DNA of 64,000 nucleotides from the NCBI RefSeq assembly GCF_000755145.1, contig NZ_CP009228.1, positions 1,473,694 through 1,537,693 on the forward strand, given 5' to 3'. Source of the stretch: Treponema putidum. Lineage in GTDB: Bacteria; Spirochaetota; Spirochaetia; Treponematales; Treponemataceae. Below the pieces are notes generated by a model, which did no database searches, was not told the origin of the DNA, and saw only the letters and a list, made by a program, of their open reading frames with translations. Positions 1 through 7,706 of this stretch are shown piece after piece. Position 1 is the first letter of the stretch. Each line of letters begins with the position of its first letter. The translations under genes and the position numbers were made by a program.

Positions 1-39
1 CGTACCGTACGTAGGTTTAGTTTTTAGTTTGGTCGCGTA

Positions 40-471
40 TTATGGAATTGCACTAAAGTAGTATAAATAGTAATAGTACGGCTCTGCTGCCGATTTCGAA
101 TAGTGAAAAAATACAATCCAACCATCGATAAAATCATCACTATTGCTTCTAATGACCACAAATGAGTATCCATCTCTATTTTTTAGAGTGTAATTATCAT
201 TGATATAATTTTCTACATCATCAAGCAAGTTTGCATCTTCTTCATCAAGAGTATCTTCATCGATGTTAAAGAATTTTTCAATTTTGCTTAACTCCATCTT
301 TTCTACTATTGAGTAAGCGAGTTCCATGTTGCCGGCTTGTTGAATAAACTCATATCGTGAAAAACTTCCGTCATAACCGCCTAAAATCGTTCCATCGTAT
401 GCTGTTACACTTGACAAGCTGAACATAAAAATAAATAAACCGATAAATGCTAATTTCAAATTTTTTCTCAT
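40..471 (-). CDS. Exported hypothetical protein
   Basis: I do not recognise a family for this 143-residue protein. Residues 1-24 form a typical Sec signal peptide (basic MRKN start, hydrophobic core, cleavage likely after the Ala of SVTA), so the mature protein of about 119 residues should lie outside the inner membrane. No lipobox Cys is present. The mature part is acidic in its middle (DEDTLDEEDANLLDD) and tyrosine-rich at the C-terminus (YYYYLYYF). A strong ribosome binding site (GGAGG) lies between the stop of the upstream EF-G-like gene and this ATG, only 12 bases apart, so the two are probably co-transcribed. No functional link to the GTPase is evident. Confidence 0.7.
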   Translation of the reverse strand: MRKNLKLAFIGLFIFMFSLSSVTAYDGTILGGYDGSFSRYEFIQQAGNMELAYSIVEKMELSKIEKFFNIDEDTLDEEDANLLDDVENYINDNYTLKNRDGYSFVVIRSNSDDFIDGWIVFFHYSKSAAEPYYYYLYYFSAIP

Positions 472-483
472 TTGCTTTCCTCC

Positions 484-2562
484 TTATTCTTCTTGTTCTT
501 CCATGAAGGCCTTGGCTTCGGCTATTATCTCGTCGGCAATCTTACCGGATATCGGATCATAGTGGTCGAAGGACATTTCAAAAGAACCCGTACCGCTTGT
601 CATCGAGCGGAGGTCTATTGCATAGCGTAAAAGCTCTTTGTGGGGAACCTGTGCCCTGATTTCTTCAATGCCGCTTGCGGGGGAGGACTGGCCTAGGATT
701 CTTCCTCGGCGTGAAGAAAGGTCGCTCATTATATCTCCGAGATATGAGGTTTCGACAAAGACGGTCAGGTTCATAATGGGCTCAAGGAGGATTGGGCCTG
801 CATTCCGCATTGCATCCTTAAAGGCATTTCGGGCTGCAATCTTAAAGGCCATTTCCGATGAGTCTACGGGGTGTTCTTTACCGTCAAGAACGGTTACTGC
901 AACATCTACTACGGGGTAGCCTGCAGAAACGCCTTTTTCCATAGCCTCAATAACACCCTTTTCAACACCGGGTATGTAGCCCTTGGAGATAGCCCCGCCG
1001 AAAACCGCATTGGTAAACTTGTATTTTTCGCCTCTGGGGAGGGGCTCGATTGCCAAAACAACCCTGCCGAACTGTCCGTGACCGCCGGACTGCTTTTTAT
1101 GAGTGTATTCGGCTTGGGATTTGCGCTGAATTGTTTCTCGATAGGCAATTCGTGGAATGGAGGTTTGAATTTCGATTTTAGACTGTTTTTTTACCTTATC
1201 CAAAACTATGTTTGTATGAAGGTCTCCCATACCCGATAGAACATTTTGCCTTGTTTCGGCATTGAAGGCAAAGGAGAGGGTCATGTCTTCTTCGCAGGCC
1301 TTAAACAGCTGCTCGCTGACCTTATCGTCATTCTTTTTGTCGATTGCGGAAACCGCCAATGAATAGATGGGTTCCGGAGTTCTAAGCCTTACAAAAGGAA
1401 CGGCATCGGATAGGGCCGCCAATGTATCGTTCGTCTTTGTGCTAGTAAGTTTTACCAAAACACCTATATCACCGGCTTGAAGCTCTTTTATTTCGGTAAG
1501 TTTTTTACCCATTATCCTATAGATTTTGCCGACCCTTTCTTTTTTTTCTTCTCTAAGATTATAGACCTCGGAATCGGCTGAAAGAACTCCCATAACAACC
1601 TTTACATAAGAAAGACGGCCTGAGAATTGATCGTTAGAGGTTTTTACTACAATGGCCGAAAGAGGGGCTGAAGGGTCCAGTTTAACGGAAACTTCTTCTC
1701 CTTCTTTAGTGATTCCCCTTTCCAGGGAACCCTCAGGGGACGGCAGGATTTCGCTTATAAAACGTAAAAGAGAATTAAGGCCTGAATTATTTATTGCCGA
1801 ACCTGCAAAGATGGGCACTATTCTGTTATCTGCCATTGCAAGGGTAAGCCCTCGGCTTATTTCTTCAGAAGAAAGTTCGCCTTCATCTATAAATTTGACA
1901 AGTAATTCTTCATCTCCTTCTGCAGCAGCTCCGGCCAGAACTTCCAGAGCTTCCTTGTATTTATCCTGATACTCGGCAGGGATTTCCGTTTCTATTTCTT
2001 TTCCGCCCTCGATTTTATATGCTTTTCCGTGTAGGACATCTACAACGCCCTTAAAATTACCTCCCGTTCCCATGGGAAAGCTTACGGGGAAAACATCTAC
2101 CTGAAATTGTTTTTTGACATCGGCTATACAGTTATCAAAATCGGCTCTGTCTTCGTCCATTTTGTTTGCAAAAACAAGGCGGGGTTTGTTTCTTCTGTCA
2201 AGGTCGCGCCAATACTTTATTGTTTCGATTTGAACGCCCGATCTTCCGTCCAAAACTATGAGAGCCGCTTCGGATGAGCGGAATGCGGCGATTACCTCAC
2301 CGATAAAATCAGAGGCACCGGGAGTATCCCAAATGTTTATAAGCTTATCGTCTTTTTGTAAATTAACTAATGTGGAATAAATAGATATCTTTCGATCGAT
2401 TTCTTCCTGACTGTAGTCCGTTACTGTTTTTCCGGACTCTACCGATTCGGCCTTATCGATAAGGCCTGAAACGTAAAGCAAGTGTTCGACAAGACTGGTT
2501 TTTCCCGATTGCCCGTGTCCTGCAACGGCAATTGTCCTGATTTTATCCGTTGTAAATCCCAT
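484..2562 (-). CDS. EF-G-like translational GTPase paralogue
   Basis: At 692 residues this has the full EF-G length and domain plan: GTPase domain (about 1-275), domain II (about 290-370), and domains III-V with the EF-G domain IV region (YTHKKQSGGHGQFGRV, about 485). The GTPase core deviates from true EF-G. The P-loop reads GHGQSGKT instead of AHIDAGKT, the G3 motif reads DTPGASDF so the catalytic His is replaced, and switch I reads TDYSQEEIDRKISIYS. NKMD (G4) is intact. These changes match the EF-G-like family found beside genuine EF-G in many bacteria, whose role is not settled, so it should not be named fusA. A good ribosome binding site (AAGGAG) precedes the ATG. The exported protein gene follows closely downstream. 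Confidence 0.88.
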   Translation of the reverse strand: MGFTTDKIRTIAVAGHGQSGKTSLVEHLLYVSGLIDKAESVESGKTVTDYSQEEIDRKISIYSTLVNLQKDDKLINIWDTPGASDFIGEVIAAFRSSEAALIVLDGRSGVQIETIKYWRDLDRRNKPRLVFANKMDEDRADFDNCIADVKKQFQVDVFPVSFPMGTGGNFKGVVDVLHGKAYKIEGGKEIETEIPAEYQDKYKEALEVLAGAAAEGDEELLVKFIDEGELSSEEISRGLTLAMADNRIVPIFAGSAINNSGLNSLLRFISEILPSPEGSLERGITKEGEEVSVKLDPSAPLSAIVVKTSNDQFSGRLSYVKVVMGVLSADSEVYNLREEKKERVGKIYRIMGKKLTEIKELQAGDIGVLVKLTSTKTNDTLAALSDAVPFVRLRTPEPIYSLAVSAIDKKNDDKVSEQLFKACEEDMTLSFAFNAETRQNVLSGMGDLHTNIVLDKVKKQSKIEIQTSIPRIAYRETIQRKSQAEYTHKKQSGGHGQFGRVVLAIEPLPRGEKYKFTNAVFGGAISKGYIPGVEKGVIEAMEKGVSAGYPVVDVAVTVLDGKEHPVDSSEMAFKIAARNAFKDAMRNAGPILLEPIMNLTVFVETSYLGDIMSDLSSRRGRILGQSSPASGIEEIRAQVPHKELLRYAIDLRSMTSGTGSFEMSFDHYDPISGKIADEIIAEAKAFMEEQEE

Positions 2563-2691
2563 AAAAACTCCTTTTATATAAAGCGTAAAAGCTTAAATTT
2601 AATCACAGAATAAGGATACACTATATTTTCAAAAATTGCAAGGTTAATAATATAGAAAATTTGCGGAAGAGAATAGAAAAAAGTAAGCCTA

Positions 2692-2721
2692 TTGACACAT
2701 AAGCCTTTTATAGATTAGTAT
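2692..2721 (+). promoter_or_regulatory. Sigma-70-like promoter for the ECF S-T genes
   Basis: A perfect -35 box TTGACA (2692-2697) is followed after 18 bases by TAGTAT (2716-2721, 4 of 6 consensus). It lies about 80 bases upstream of the chosen start of the Trep_Strep gene and is the only convincing promoter in the gap between the divergent EF-G-like and ECF genes. Confidence 0.5.
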
Positions 2722-2799
2722 TAGCTGTCTCTAACAATTAAGATGAGCATTTTAAAGATGCTGATTAAAATTAAAGGAAAACATAAGGAGTTTAAAACT

Positions 2800-3402
2800 A
2801 TGAGTTCAACGACACAATCAGGCAAAAAAATGAGAACAAAGGATCTTATCTATGCAGGTGCATTCGGTGCAATGTACATTGTGCTGATGCTGATTATCGT
2901 AATGGGTTCTTCCGCCATTTCTCCGGTACTGTATTTTATGGCACCGCTTACGGTGGGACTGGTATGCGGTACGGTATATATGCTGTGCGTCCTTAAAGTG
3001 CATAAGTTCGGTGCGGCTTTGGTATTCGGAGCATTTTTTACACTGATAGCCTGCACTCAAAGTGTGTATGCAGTTATTTTTTCGCTGGCGGCGGCGCTTA
3101 TGGCAGAGCTGGTTCTTTTCTTAGGCAAATACCAATCCCGCAAGATGTATCTTCTGTCATTTGTTTTTTTTAACCTGAATATGTCGGCACCGACTATGAT
3201 GCTGCTCACCGATTATAATAAATTTATAACCCTGACGGAAAAATATCAAGGTGCCGCTTATACGGAGACGCTTGCAAAATTGGCTTTTAACGGAAAGATA
3301 TGGTTCGCCATACTGGGCTGTGCCGTTCTCGGAGGAATAGGCGGTGCGCTTATTGCAAAAAGTTTGGTTAAAAAGCATTTTGAAAAGGCCGGAGCCGTAT
3401 AA
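2800..3402 (+). CDS. ECF transporter S component, Trep_Strep family
   Basis: This is a membrane protein of 200 residues with about five hydrophobic segments (starting near GAFGAMYIVLMLIIVMGSS) and a basic cytoplasmic tail. It resembles the Trep_Strep family of substrate-binding (S) components of energy-coupling-factor transporters, which capture a small molecule for uptake. The substrate is not known for this family. The ATG at 2800 was chosen over the further upstream in-frame start at 2743 because AAGGAG sits correctly in front of it. The next gene, the T component, begins on the base after this stop codon, so the two are translated as a unit. The usual pair of ABC ATPase genes is missing here. 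Confidence 0.8.
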   Translation: MSSTTQSGKKMRTKDLIYAGAFGAMYIVLMLIIVMGSSAISPVLYFMAPLTVGLVCGTVYMLCVLKVHKFGAALVFGAFFTLIACTQSVYAVIFSLAAALMAELVLFLGKYQSRKMYLLSFVFFNLNMSAPTMMLLTDYNKFITLTEKYQGAAYTETLAKLAFNGKIWFAILGCAVLGGIGGALIAKSLVKKHFEKAGAV

Positions 3403-4134
3403 ATGGCGTTCGGGCTGTACGGAAGCGAGGCCGGGCTTTTAAAGCTTGACCCGCGGACAAAGCTGCTGTTATTTTTTGCGGGTATCGCCGTCAGTACCTT
3501 TTCCTATAATGCTATCTCGTTTTGGATGTACTGTGCGGCGATGTGTGCACTGTTAGCCTTGTGCGGTAAAAAATGGTTTGCTCTCAAATGCGGCGTTCTT
3601 ATTGCATTTATGGAATATCTGCGCTATCGAATCATCACCTCAGGGACAGGAGCTCCTGCCCTAACCGGAATTCTTGTTGCACTTGTTATGATTTGCCGGT
3701 ATGGGATTCCCTTGCTTCTTTCTCTTTCATTTTTAATTAAAACAACACGGATAAGTCAGCTCATTGCAGCACTGTCTGCTCTCCATCTTCCGCTCTTTGT
3801 AATTATCCCTCTATCCGTAATGCTCAGGTTTATCCCGACGGTGCAGGAAGAATGGGACGGCGTGCGCAAAGCTATGGCCTTTAGGGGCATATCTCTTGAA
3901 CCGGGTGCGGTTATACGGGCACCTTTTAGAACTATCGAGTACATACTGATACCTCTCCTTTTCAGCTGTATTGCCGTTATGGATGAGCTTGCTTCCGCTT
4001 CCCTTGCACGAGGCCTCGATGCCGAGCGAAAACGTACATCTTATGAAAGGGTCAAGATGTGCTTTCCCGACTACATCGTAATGCTGCTGTTTGTAGGGAT
4101 CGTGATATATGCGGTTATAGGCGGAAGAGGGTAG
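3403..4134 (+). CDS. ECF transporter transmembrane T component (CbiQ/EcfT-like)
   Basis: This 243-residue membrane protein has the CbiQ/EcfT layout: several hydrophobic helices, then the conserved cytoplasmic coupling region with Arg-rich motifs (FRGISLEPG near residue 165 and LARGLDAERKR near residue 207) that normally contact the two ABC ATPases. It couples ATP hydrolysis to the S component encoded directly upstream. No ATPase gene follows: the next gene is on the other strand and unrelated. The pair must use ATPases encoded elsewhere, or the operon has been cut. Family assignment is firm; the working complex is inference. Confidence 0.85.
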   Translation: MAFGLYGSEAGLLKLDPRTKLLLFFAGIAVSTFSYNAISFWMYCAAMCALLALCGKKWFALKCGVLIAFMEYLRYRIITSGTGAPALTGILVALVMICRYGIPLLLSLSFLIKTTRISQLIAALSALHLPLFVIIPLSVMLRFIPTVQEEWDGVRKAMAFRGISLEPGAVIRAPFRTIEYILIPLLFSCIAVMDELASASLARGLDAERKRTSYERVKMCFPDYIVMLLFVGIVIYAVIGGRG

Positions 4135-4137
4135 GAG

Positions 4138-4178
4138 CCTTTTTCTTACGCAGCCGAGGAAGAAAAGGTATTAAACCC
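4138..4178 (+). repeat. Degenerate palindromic element after the ECF genes
   Basis: A hairpin with arms CCTTTTTCTT (4138-4147) and AAGAAAAGG (4160-4168) runs straight into TATTAAACCC. The same tail, GGTATTAAACCC, closes the palindromic element at 4712-4759 and its relative at 28352-28395, so this may be a diverged third copy. It could also act as a weak terminator, although no T-run follows. Confidence 0.35.
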
Positions 4179-4201
4179 TTTGAATGAATCACATCTGAAA
4201 G

Positions 4202-5311
4202 TCAAAACATTTTTACTTCACAATTTCCGCATTTTTTTAAGCACTCATCTTCGGTAAATCTCTTTTTGTCAGGACTGCCGGCAGCACAATATATGCTTAA
4301 CTCGGACAGATTAAAAACGGAACTCCATGCAGTTTTGAAGTTTTCTTCTTTACCGTATTGGCAGATAAAGCCGTACCGTCCTCGTAAAACATCCATTGCA
4401 AATTCGACGGGACTTTCTATTTTGTTTTGAAAAGCATCAAATACGGTTTTATACCGTTCTTGCGATCTAAAAATATTTCCGTCAGAATTATAGTACCGCC
4501 TCATTTGTTCAACCGTAAAATGATTTGCCGCAATGATGAATTTGCTTCCGTATGGATTGATGTTGCATTCACGTATTTTCTTTGTATCGGACGAAACTTC
4601 TGCGACGGCCATGTTTCCGTTTTTGTCACAGAGTAGAATATTTGCAGGGGAAGATACCGGCAATTTTTTTAAGATAGTTACAGCCTCTTCCGTTGTTCTG
4701 CATTTTTCCAAAATCAACAACCCCGACGCAGAGCGTCGGGGTATTAAACCCTCCGCACGAATAAACCGAATTAAAAACAATGCATTAAGGCCCGGTCTTA
4801 TTTCTTCTAAATTCGGAAGGACAAAAGTCATTGCGGCGGCCAACCCATGCTCGTTCATTCCTTCTTCTCCGTTTGTGAATGAAGATGTATTAAGTATAAA
4901 ACGGGTGCTGCCCCTGGGTGCGTATAAAATTCGTTTGCAGCCTTTATGCAAAAACGGAGGCAGATCATTATTTCTGCCGTAATATACTTCACTTCCATAA
5001 GAAAAAGCAAATGCCGTGCAGCCTCTCGTTTCCGCCGTCCAAGATTCATCAAGGTTATACAGACAGCATCCCATGCACATAAGCCACGCCGTAAAAAGTC
5101 CGATGTCGGCCTGTACGGTATCCATAATGCCGCGAATTTCTTCCGCAATTTCCGGAAAAAAGTTTTTTAATACGGCTCCGCTTGCTGTTCCGAATTGTCT
5201 TTGAAAATCGTCAAGTTTTTGTAAAGGAAACATTATTCCTGCTTTTAAAAAAATATGTCCTAACTTTTTTCCCATCTCATAGTGGGAACCTTTCAATCGT
5301 AAATGATACAT
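4202..5311 (-). CDS. C45-type Ntn-hydrolase (acyl-CoA:6-APA acyltransferase family)
   Basis: The sequence fits the penicillin acyltransferase-like / peptidase C45 family: an N-terminal region of about 97 residues, then the nucleophile Cys98 in ETRGCTAFAF, followed by YYGRNNDLP and the NEHGLAAAMTF stretch typical of this fold. Members hydrolyse or transfer amide-linked acyl groups after self-cleavage before the Cys; the substrate cannot be told. I start at 5311 (MYHLRL) because GGAGG precedes that ATG at proper spacing; an in-frame start at 5338 would add nine residues. No signal peptide is visible. About 16 residues (RAEGLIPRRSASGLLI) between RFI and LEKC are encoded by an inserted palindromic element (see 4712-4759). 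Confidence 0.8.
   Translation of the reverse strand: MYHLRLKGSHYEMGKKLGHIFLKAGIMFPLQKLDDFQRQFGTASGAVLKNFFPEIAEEIRGIMDTVQADIGLFTAWLMCMGCCLYNLDESWTAETRGCTAFAFSYGSEVYYGRNNDLPPFLHKGCKRILYAPRGSTRFILNTSSFTNGEEGMNEHGLAAAMTFVLPNLEEIRPGLNALFLIRFIRAEGLIPRRSASGLLILEKCRTTEEAVTILKKLPVSSPANILLCDKNGNMAVAEVSSDTKKIRECNINPYGSKFIIAANHFTVEQMRRYYNSDGNIFRSQERYKTVFDAFQNKIESPVEFAMDVLRGRYGFICQYGKEENFKTAWSSVFNLSELSIYCAAGSPDKKRFTEDECLKKCGNCEVKMF
4712..4759 (-). repeat. In-frame palindromic element inside the C45 gene
   Basis: A 48-base block contains a perfect 9-bp hairpin, arms CCCCGACGC (4721-4729) and GCGTCGGGG (4733-4741), and is bounded by AAT at both ends (4712-4714 and 4760-4762), which could be a target duplication. 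It is exactly 16 codons long and leaves the reading frame open. A second copy with the same flanks (GGGTTTAATACCCC ... GGGGTTGTTGATT) lies intergenically at 28352-28395. Read as an inserted repeat, removal gives the expected continuous sequence RFI-LEKC. Confidence 0.7.
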
Positions 5312-5714
5312 TGCGCCTCCATACCGTGAAGTATTCACTTCTATGATAAGAGATATAATTTTAATGTCAATGAATTATGCGAAGAAAGTATGAACAAATT
5401 CTCCTCGTACGGAAAAGCATTCCGATAAATTCATCAAACGAAAAGGTTATCAAATCTTGAGGTTTGATGAATTTTCGCACTTTCGTAACTCAGTTAAGAA
5501 AGTGTATTCTATCGGCGATGTTTTGCGATTACGCAAAACTCGGCGTTTAACAAAGCTGCGAAATTTTAGCGGCTGCAAAATCAGTAGGGCGTAAAGCAGC
5601 CTCAAAAAATCTCGCTTTACTCTTAAGAGCACCTTAATAATGCTATTGCCAAGGAATAGTATAAATGAAACAAACGGTTCATTTAGCCATGTATGATTGA
5701 TTCAATTTATGGAA
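5312..5714. other. Gene-free stretch with hairpins
   Basis: No convincing gene is seen in these 403 bases. Two clean hairpins are present: CACTTTC / GAAAGTG (5478-5484 and 5498-5504), and GTTTTGCG / CGCAAAAC with a four-base loop (5520-5539). A 60-codon open frame on the minus strand (5450-5632) spans them, but it has no start signal and resembles no family I know. The stretch separates the C45 gene from the EamA gene; the promoter of the C45 gene must lie at its left end. Confidence 0.4.
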
Positions 5715-5765
5715 TTATTTTTGAGCAAAAAGCTTCATACTTGAAAAGACCGTATGCAGTTTGTG
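5715..5765 (-). pseudogene. Remnant: last 16 codons of an arginase-family gene
   Basis: Directly after the EamA stop codon, and in the same frame, the minus strand reads HKLHTVFSSMKLFAQK and a stop. The same ending, HKLHTMFASMKLFSQK, terminates the longer arginase-like fragment at 21825-21971. It is therefore a gene tail left by recombination. It is too short to be functional. Confidence 0.6.
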
Positions 5766-6182
5766 TTATAACACCATGCAGAGTGTGCCTGCCGTAATCA
5801 GCAGTGAACCGATTATCGATTTTGCATTGACGTTTTCATGTAGAAAAATGACAGCTAAAATCAATGTAATCACTACGCTTAATTTATCGATAGGCACAAC
5901 TTTGGATGCCTCGCCGATTTGCAATGCCTTGTAATAACACAGCCATGAAGCCCCTGTTGCCAGTCCTGAAAGAATCAGAAATATCCAGCTCTTCTTACTG
6001 ATGTCCATAATTCCGTGTTGCGCATTGGTGATAAAAACCATACCCCACGCCATTGCTACCACAACAATCGTTCTTACTGCCGTTGCTAAATTTGAGTTTA
6101 CTCCTTCAATTCCGACCTTTGCCAAAATAGAAGTAAGTGCCGCAAATACAGCGGATAAGAACGCAAAAACCGCCCATATCAT
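5766..6182 (-). CDS. EamA-like half-size drug/metabolite transporter
   Basis: These 138 residues form four or five hydrophobic helices, one EamA repeat, instead of the two repeats of full-size members. Such single-domain proteins work as dimers, as in small multidrug resistance transporters. Recognisable features are the N-terminal helix WAVFAFLSAVFAALTSILAK and the closing helix pair SVVITLILAVIFLHE / SIIGSLLITAGTLCMVL. A strong AGGAGG sits seven bases before the ATG. The GNAT gene ends 21 bases upstream, so the two are probably one transcript. The last about 35 bases of the coding region recur at 22005-22039, and an arginase-type tail follows the stop, marking a recombination point. Confidence 0.8.
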   Translation of the reverse strand: MIWAVFAFLSAVFAALTSILAKVGIEGVNSNLATAVRTIVVVAMAWGMVFITNAQHGIMDISKKSWIFLILSGLATGASWLCYYKALQIGEASKVVPIDKLSVVITLILAVIFLHENVNAKSIIGSLLITAGTLCMVL

Positions 6183-6203
6183 TTTACTGCCTCCTGGTTA
6201 ATC

Positions 6204-6704
6204 TTATGTTCTTTGCAGCGTTTTTTCGCGCCTATTGCCGGTATATGCACCGTCTTTACAATGACCTGATAAAACAAATCCCTTTGCTCCATAGTAGTTG
6301 TTCAAGAATGTGCTACCCGAGTCGCAATCCAAACGTAAAAAGCCTTTCTTCCGGCAAATAGCCAGTTTTTCAATTTCAGCGAGTATAATTTTTCCGGCGC
6401 CTTTGACGACAGGATCCGTTACTAGATTATGTATGTAATACGCATGATCATCTGCTTTATCTGTCCAACGGTTATCATGTTCCAACAAAACCACGGCGCC
6501 TATGATGCAGCCGTTGTCTTTTAACGCATAAAGATTTCCCGTAGTCTGCTGCGTTACATAATAAGCAACAGGATATACAGTTAAATAATCCCAGACATTC
6601 CAATGCCGAATGCCTACCTCATCCATCCAACGGATTCGTTTTTCATATAATGCAAATACTGCCTCAACCTCTGCGGAGTGTGCCGACTGAAAAGTATACA
6701 CCAT
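6204..6704 (-). CDS. GNAT-family N-acetyltransferase
   Basis: The 166-residue protein has the GNAT fold order: an N-terminal helical part, the strand pair GCIIGAVVLLEHDNRW, the conserved strand YYIHNLVTDPVVKGAGKIILAEIEKLA where acetyl-CoA binds (the usual R/QxxGxG/A loop appears as KGAGK, about residues 108-112), and a C-terminal NNYYGAKGFV. It should acetylate a small amine or peptide; the substrate is unknown. Of two in-frame ATGs I favour the second (6704), because AGAGG lies eight bases before it and only two or three before the first (6710). It precedes the EamA gene on the same strand. A long-spacer, MerR-type promoter lies upstream at 6774-6804. Confidence 0.8.
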   Translation of the reverse strand: MVYTFQSAHSAEVEAVFALYEKRIRWMDEVGIRHWNVWDYLTVYPVAYYVTQQTTGNLYALKDNGCIIGAVVLLEHDNRWTDKADDHAYYIHNLVTDPVVKGAGKIILAEIEKLAICRKKGFLRLDCDSGSTFLNNYYGAKGFVLSGHCKDGAYTGNRREKTLQRT

Positions 6705-6773
6705 GTTCATTACCTCTTTAACTCTTTGCTGTGCCGGATCGCATATTCCGTTACGCTCCGTATATCTTTTGCC

Positions 6774-6804
6774 GGTATATTACTTGAAATGAGGTTTAAG
6801 TCAA
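6774..6804 (-). promoter_or_regulatory. MerR-type long-spacer promoter of the GNAT-EamA genes
   Basis: Read on the minus strand, TTGACT (6799-6804) and TATACC (6774-6779) are separated by 19 bases. Spacers of 19-20 bases are the hallmark of promoters twisted into shape by MerR-family regulators. The spacer carries TAAACC and a dyad ACTTGA ... TCAAGT. Very similar sequences, beginning CTTGACTT(T)AAAC, precede the alcohol dehydrogenase and the deleted aldo/keto reductase gene. Confidence 0.5.
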
Positions 6805-6950
6805 GTAGGAAAATGAAATAAGAGTTTCATAAATAGAAAGCGGTGGTGTAACAAAACGTACGGAGCGGCCGTAAGCATAAGGGCGAAATATACGCGGCAT
6901 GTAAGATAAGAAAGAACCGGCTTAAAGCCGGAAGGTATCAATGCGCACAC

Positions 6951-6978
6951 TTGTTTTTTCCGCTAATTTGAATATAAT
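6951..6978 (+). promoter_or_regulatory. Promoter of the flavin reductase gene
   Basis: TTGTTT (6951-6956) is followed after 16 bases by a perfect TATAAT (6973-6978). The predicted transcript start is about 30 bases before the ribosome binding site AGGAGG of the gene at 7016. Confidence 0.5.
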
Positions 6979-7015
6979 TATATTTAGAATTACATATCCG
7001 CAACAGGAGGCGTTT

Positions 7016-7579
7016 ATGGGAAAGAAATTAACTATTACCGAAGGGTTTTTCCCGATGCCCGTACTTATGGTTGCTACATATAACGATGACGGCAGCGTAA
7101 ATGTTATGAATGCTGCATGGGGAACAATGCAGGATCGTAATATTGTAGCACTCAATTTAACGGAAACGCATAAGACCGTGCAAAATATCAAGGCGCGAGG
7201 GGCTTTTACCGTTAGTATTGCGGACGCATCTCATGTTCTTGAAGCCGACTATTTTGGCGTCGCATCCGGTAACAAGGTTCCCAATAAACTGGAGAAAGCG
7301 GGGCTTACCGCAAGTAAGGCGGAAACAGTCGACGCTCCGGTTATAAATGAATTTCCGCTTTGTCTGGAATGTGAATTTATTGAGTATCAAAATAGTAAAT
7401 ACGGCTGCGGTGTTATCGGAAAGGTTGTAAATGTAACTGCCGATGAAAGCGTTATGCCGAATGGAAAGCTCGATATGTCATTAGTAAATGCCATAGCTTT
7501 CGATCCCTATACACACGGATATTACAAAGTATCGGAGCGTGTCGGTGAAGCATTTAAAGATGGGTTAAAGCTCGGATAA
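7016..7579 (+). CDS. Flavin reductase family protein
   Basis: These 187 residues match the FMN-binding split-barrel flavoreductase family: MPVLMVATYNDDGSVNVMNAAWG near the start and TVQNIKARGAFTVSIADASHVLEADYFG about residues 55-85 are the classical flavin-binding strands. The protein should bind FMN and transfer electrons from NAD(P)H to flavin or a partner. The ATG at 7016 follows AGGAGG; an upstream in-frame ATG at 6941 lies before the promoter and is rejected. It is a single-gene transcript with its own promoter and terminator. Specific partner unknown. Confidence 0.85.
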   Translation: MGKKLTITEGFFPMPVLMVATYNDDGSVNVMNAAWGTMQDRNIVALNLTETHKTVQNIKARGAFTVSIADASHVLEADYFGVASGNKVPNKLEKAGLTASKAETVDAPVINEFPLCLECEFIEYQNSKYGCGVIGKVVNVTADESVMPNGKLDMSLVNAIAFDPYTHGYYKVSERVGEAFKDGLKLG

Positions 7580-7634
7580 ACGGAGAGCTTTATCTCAAGG
7601 CCGTTTCTCATTCCAAAACGGCGTAATTCGACAT

Positions 7635-7675
7635 CCGTAGAAATCTTCAAGATTTCTACGGAAACTTTTTTTAAA
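7635..7675 (+). terminator. Rho-independent terminator after the flavin reductase
   Basis: A perfect stem CCGTAGAAATC / GATTTCTACGG (7635-7661, loop TTCAA) is followed by AAAC and seven T's. It ends the flavin reductase transcript; the gene to its right is on the other strand. Confidence 0.8.
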
Positions 7676-7706
7676 GGAAAGGTTAGGTAATGCACTATTG
7701 TTTTCG

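Larger units (their letters stand above)
6711..7015. other. Intergenic region between divergent GNAT and flavin reductase genes
   Basis: About 300 bases hold two promoters, listed separately: a MerR-type one facing left (6774-6804) and a sigma-70-like one facing right (6951-6978). A small perfect palindrome CCGGCTTAAAGCCGG (6919-6933) lies between them. An open frame starting at 6941 extends the flavin reductase upstream but lacks a ribosome binding site. No separate gene is seen. Confidence 0.5.

Noticed and set aside
484-2562. Canonical elongation factor G (fusA)
   Set aside because: P-loop and G3 motifs differ from true EF-G, including loss of the catalytic His, and no ribosomal protein genes surround it.
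4202-5311. Bile salt hydrolase / choloylglycine hydrolase
   Set aside because: In that family the nucleophile Cys is at residue 2; here it is at about 98 in the C45 acyltransferase arrangement.
6941-7015. N-terminal extension of the flavin reductase
   Set aside because: The extension covers the promoter -35 and -10 boxes and lacks a ribosome binding site; AGGAGG precedes the ATG at 7016.
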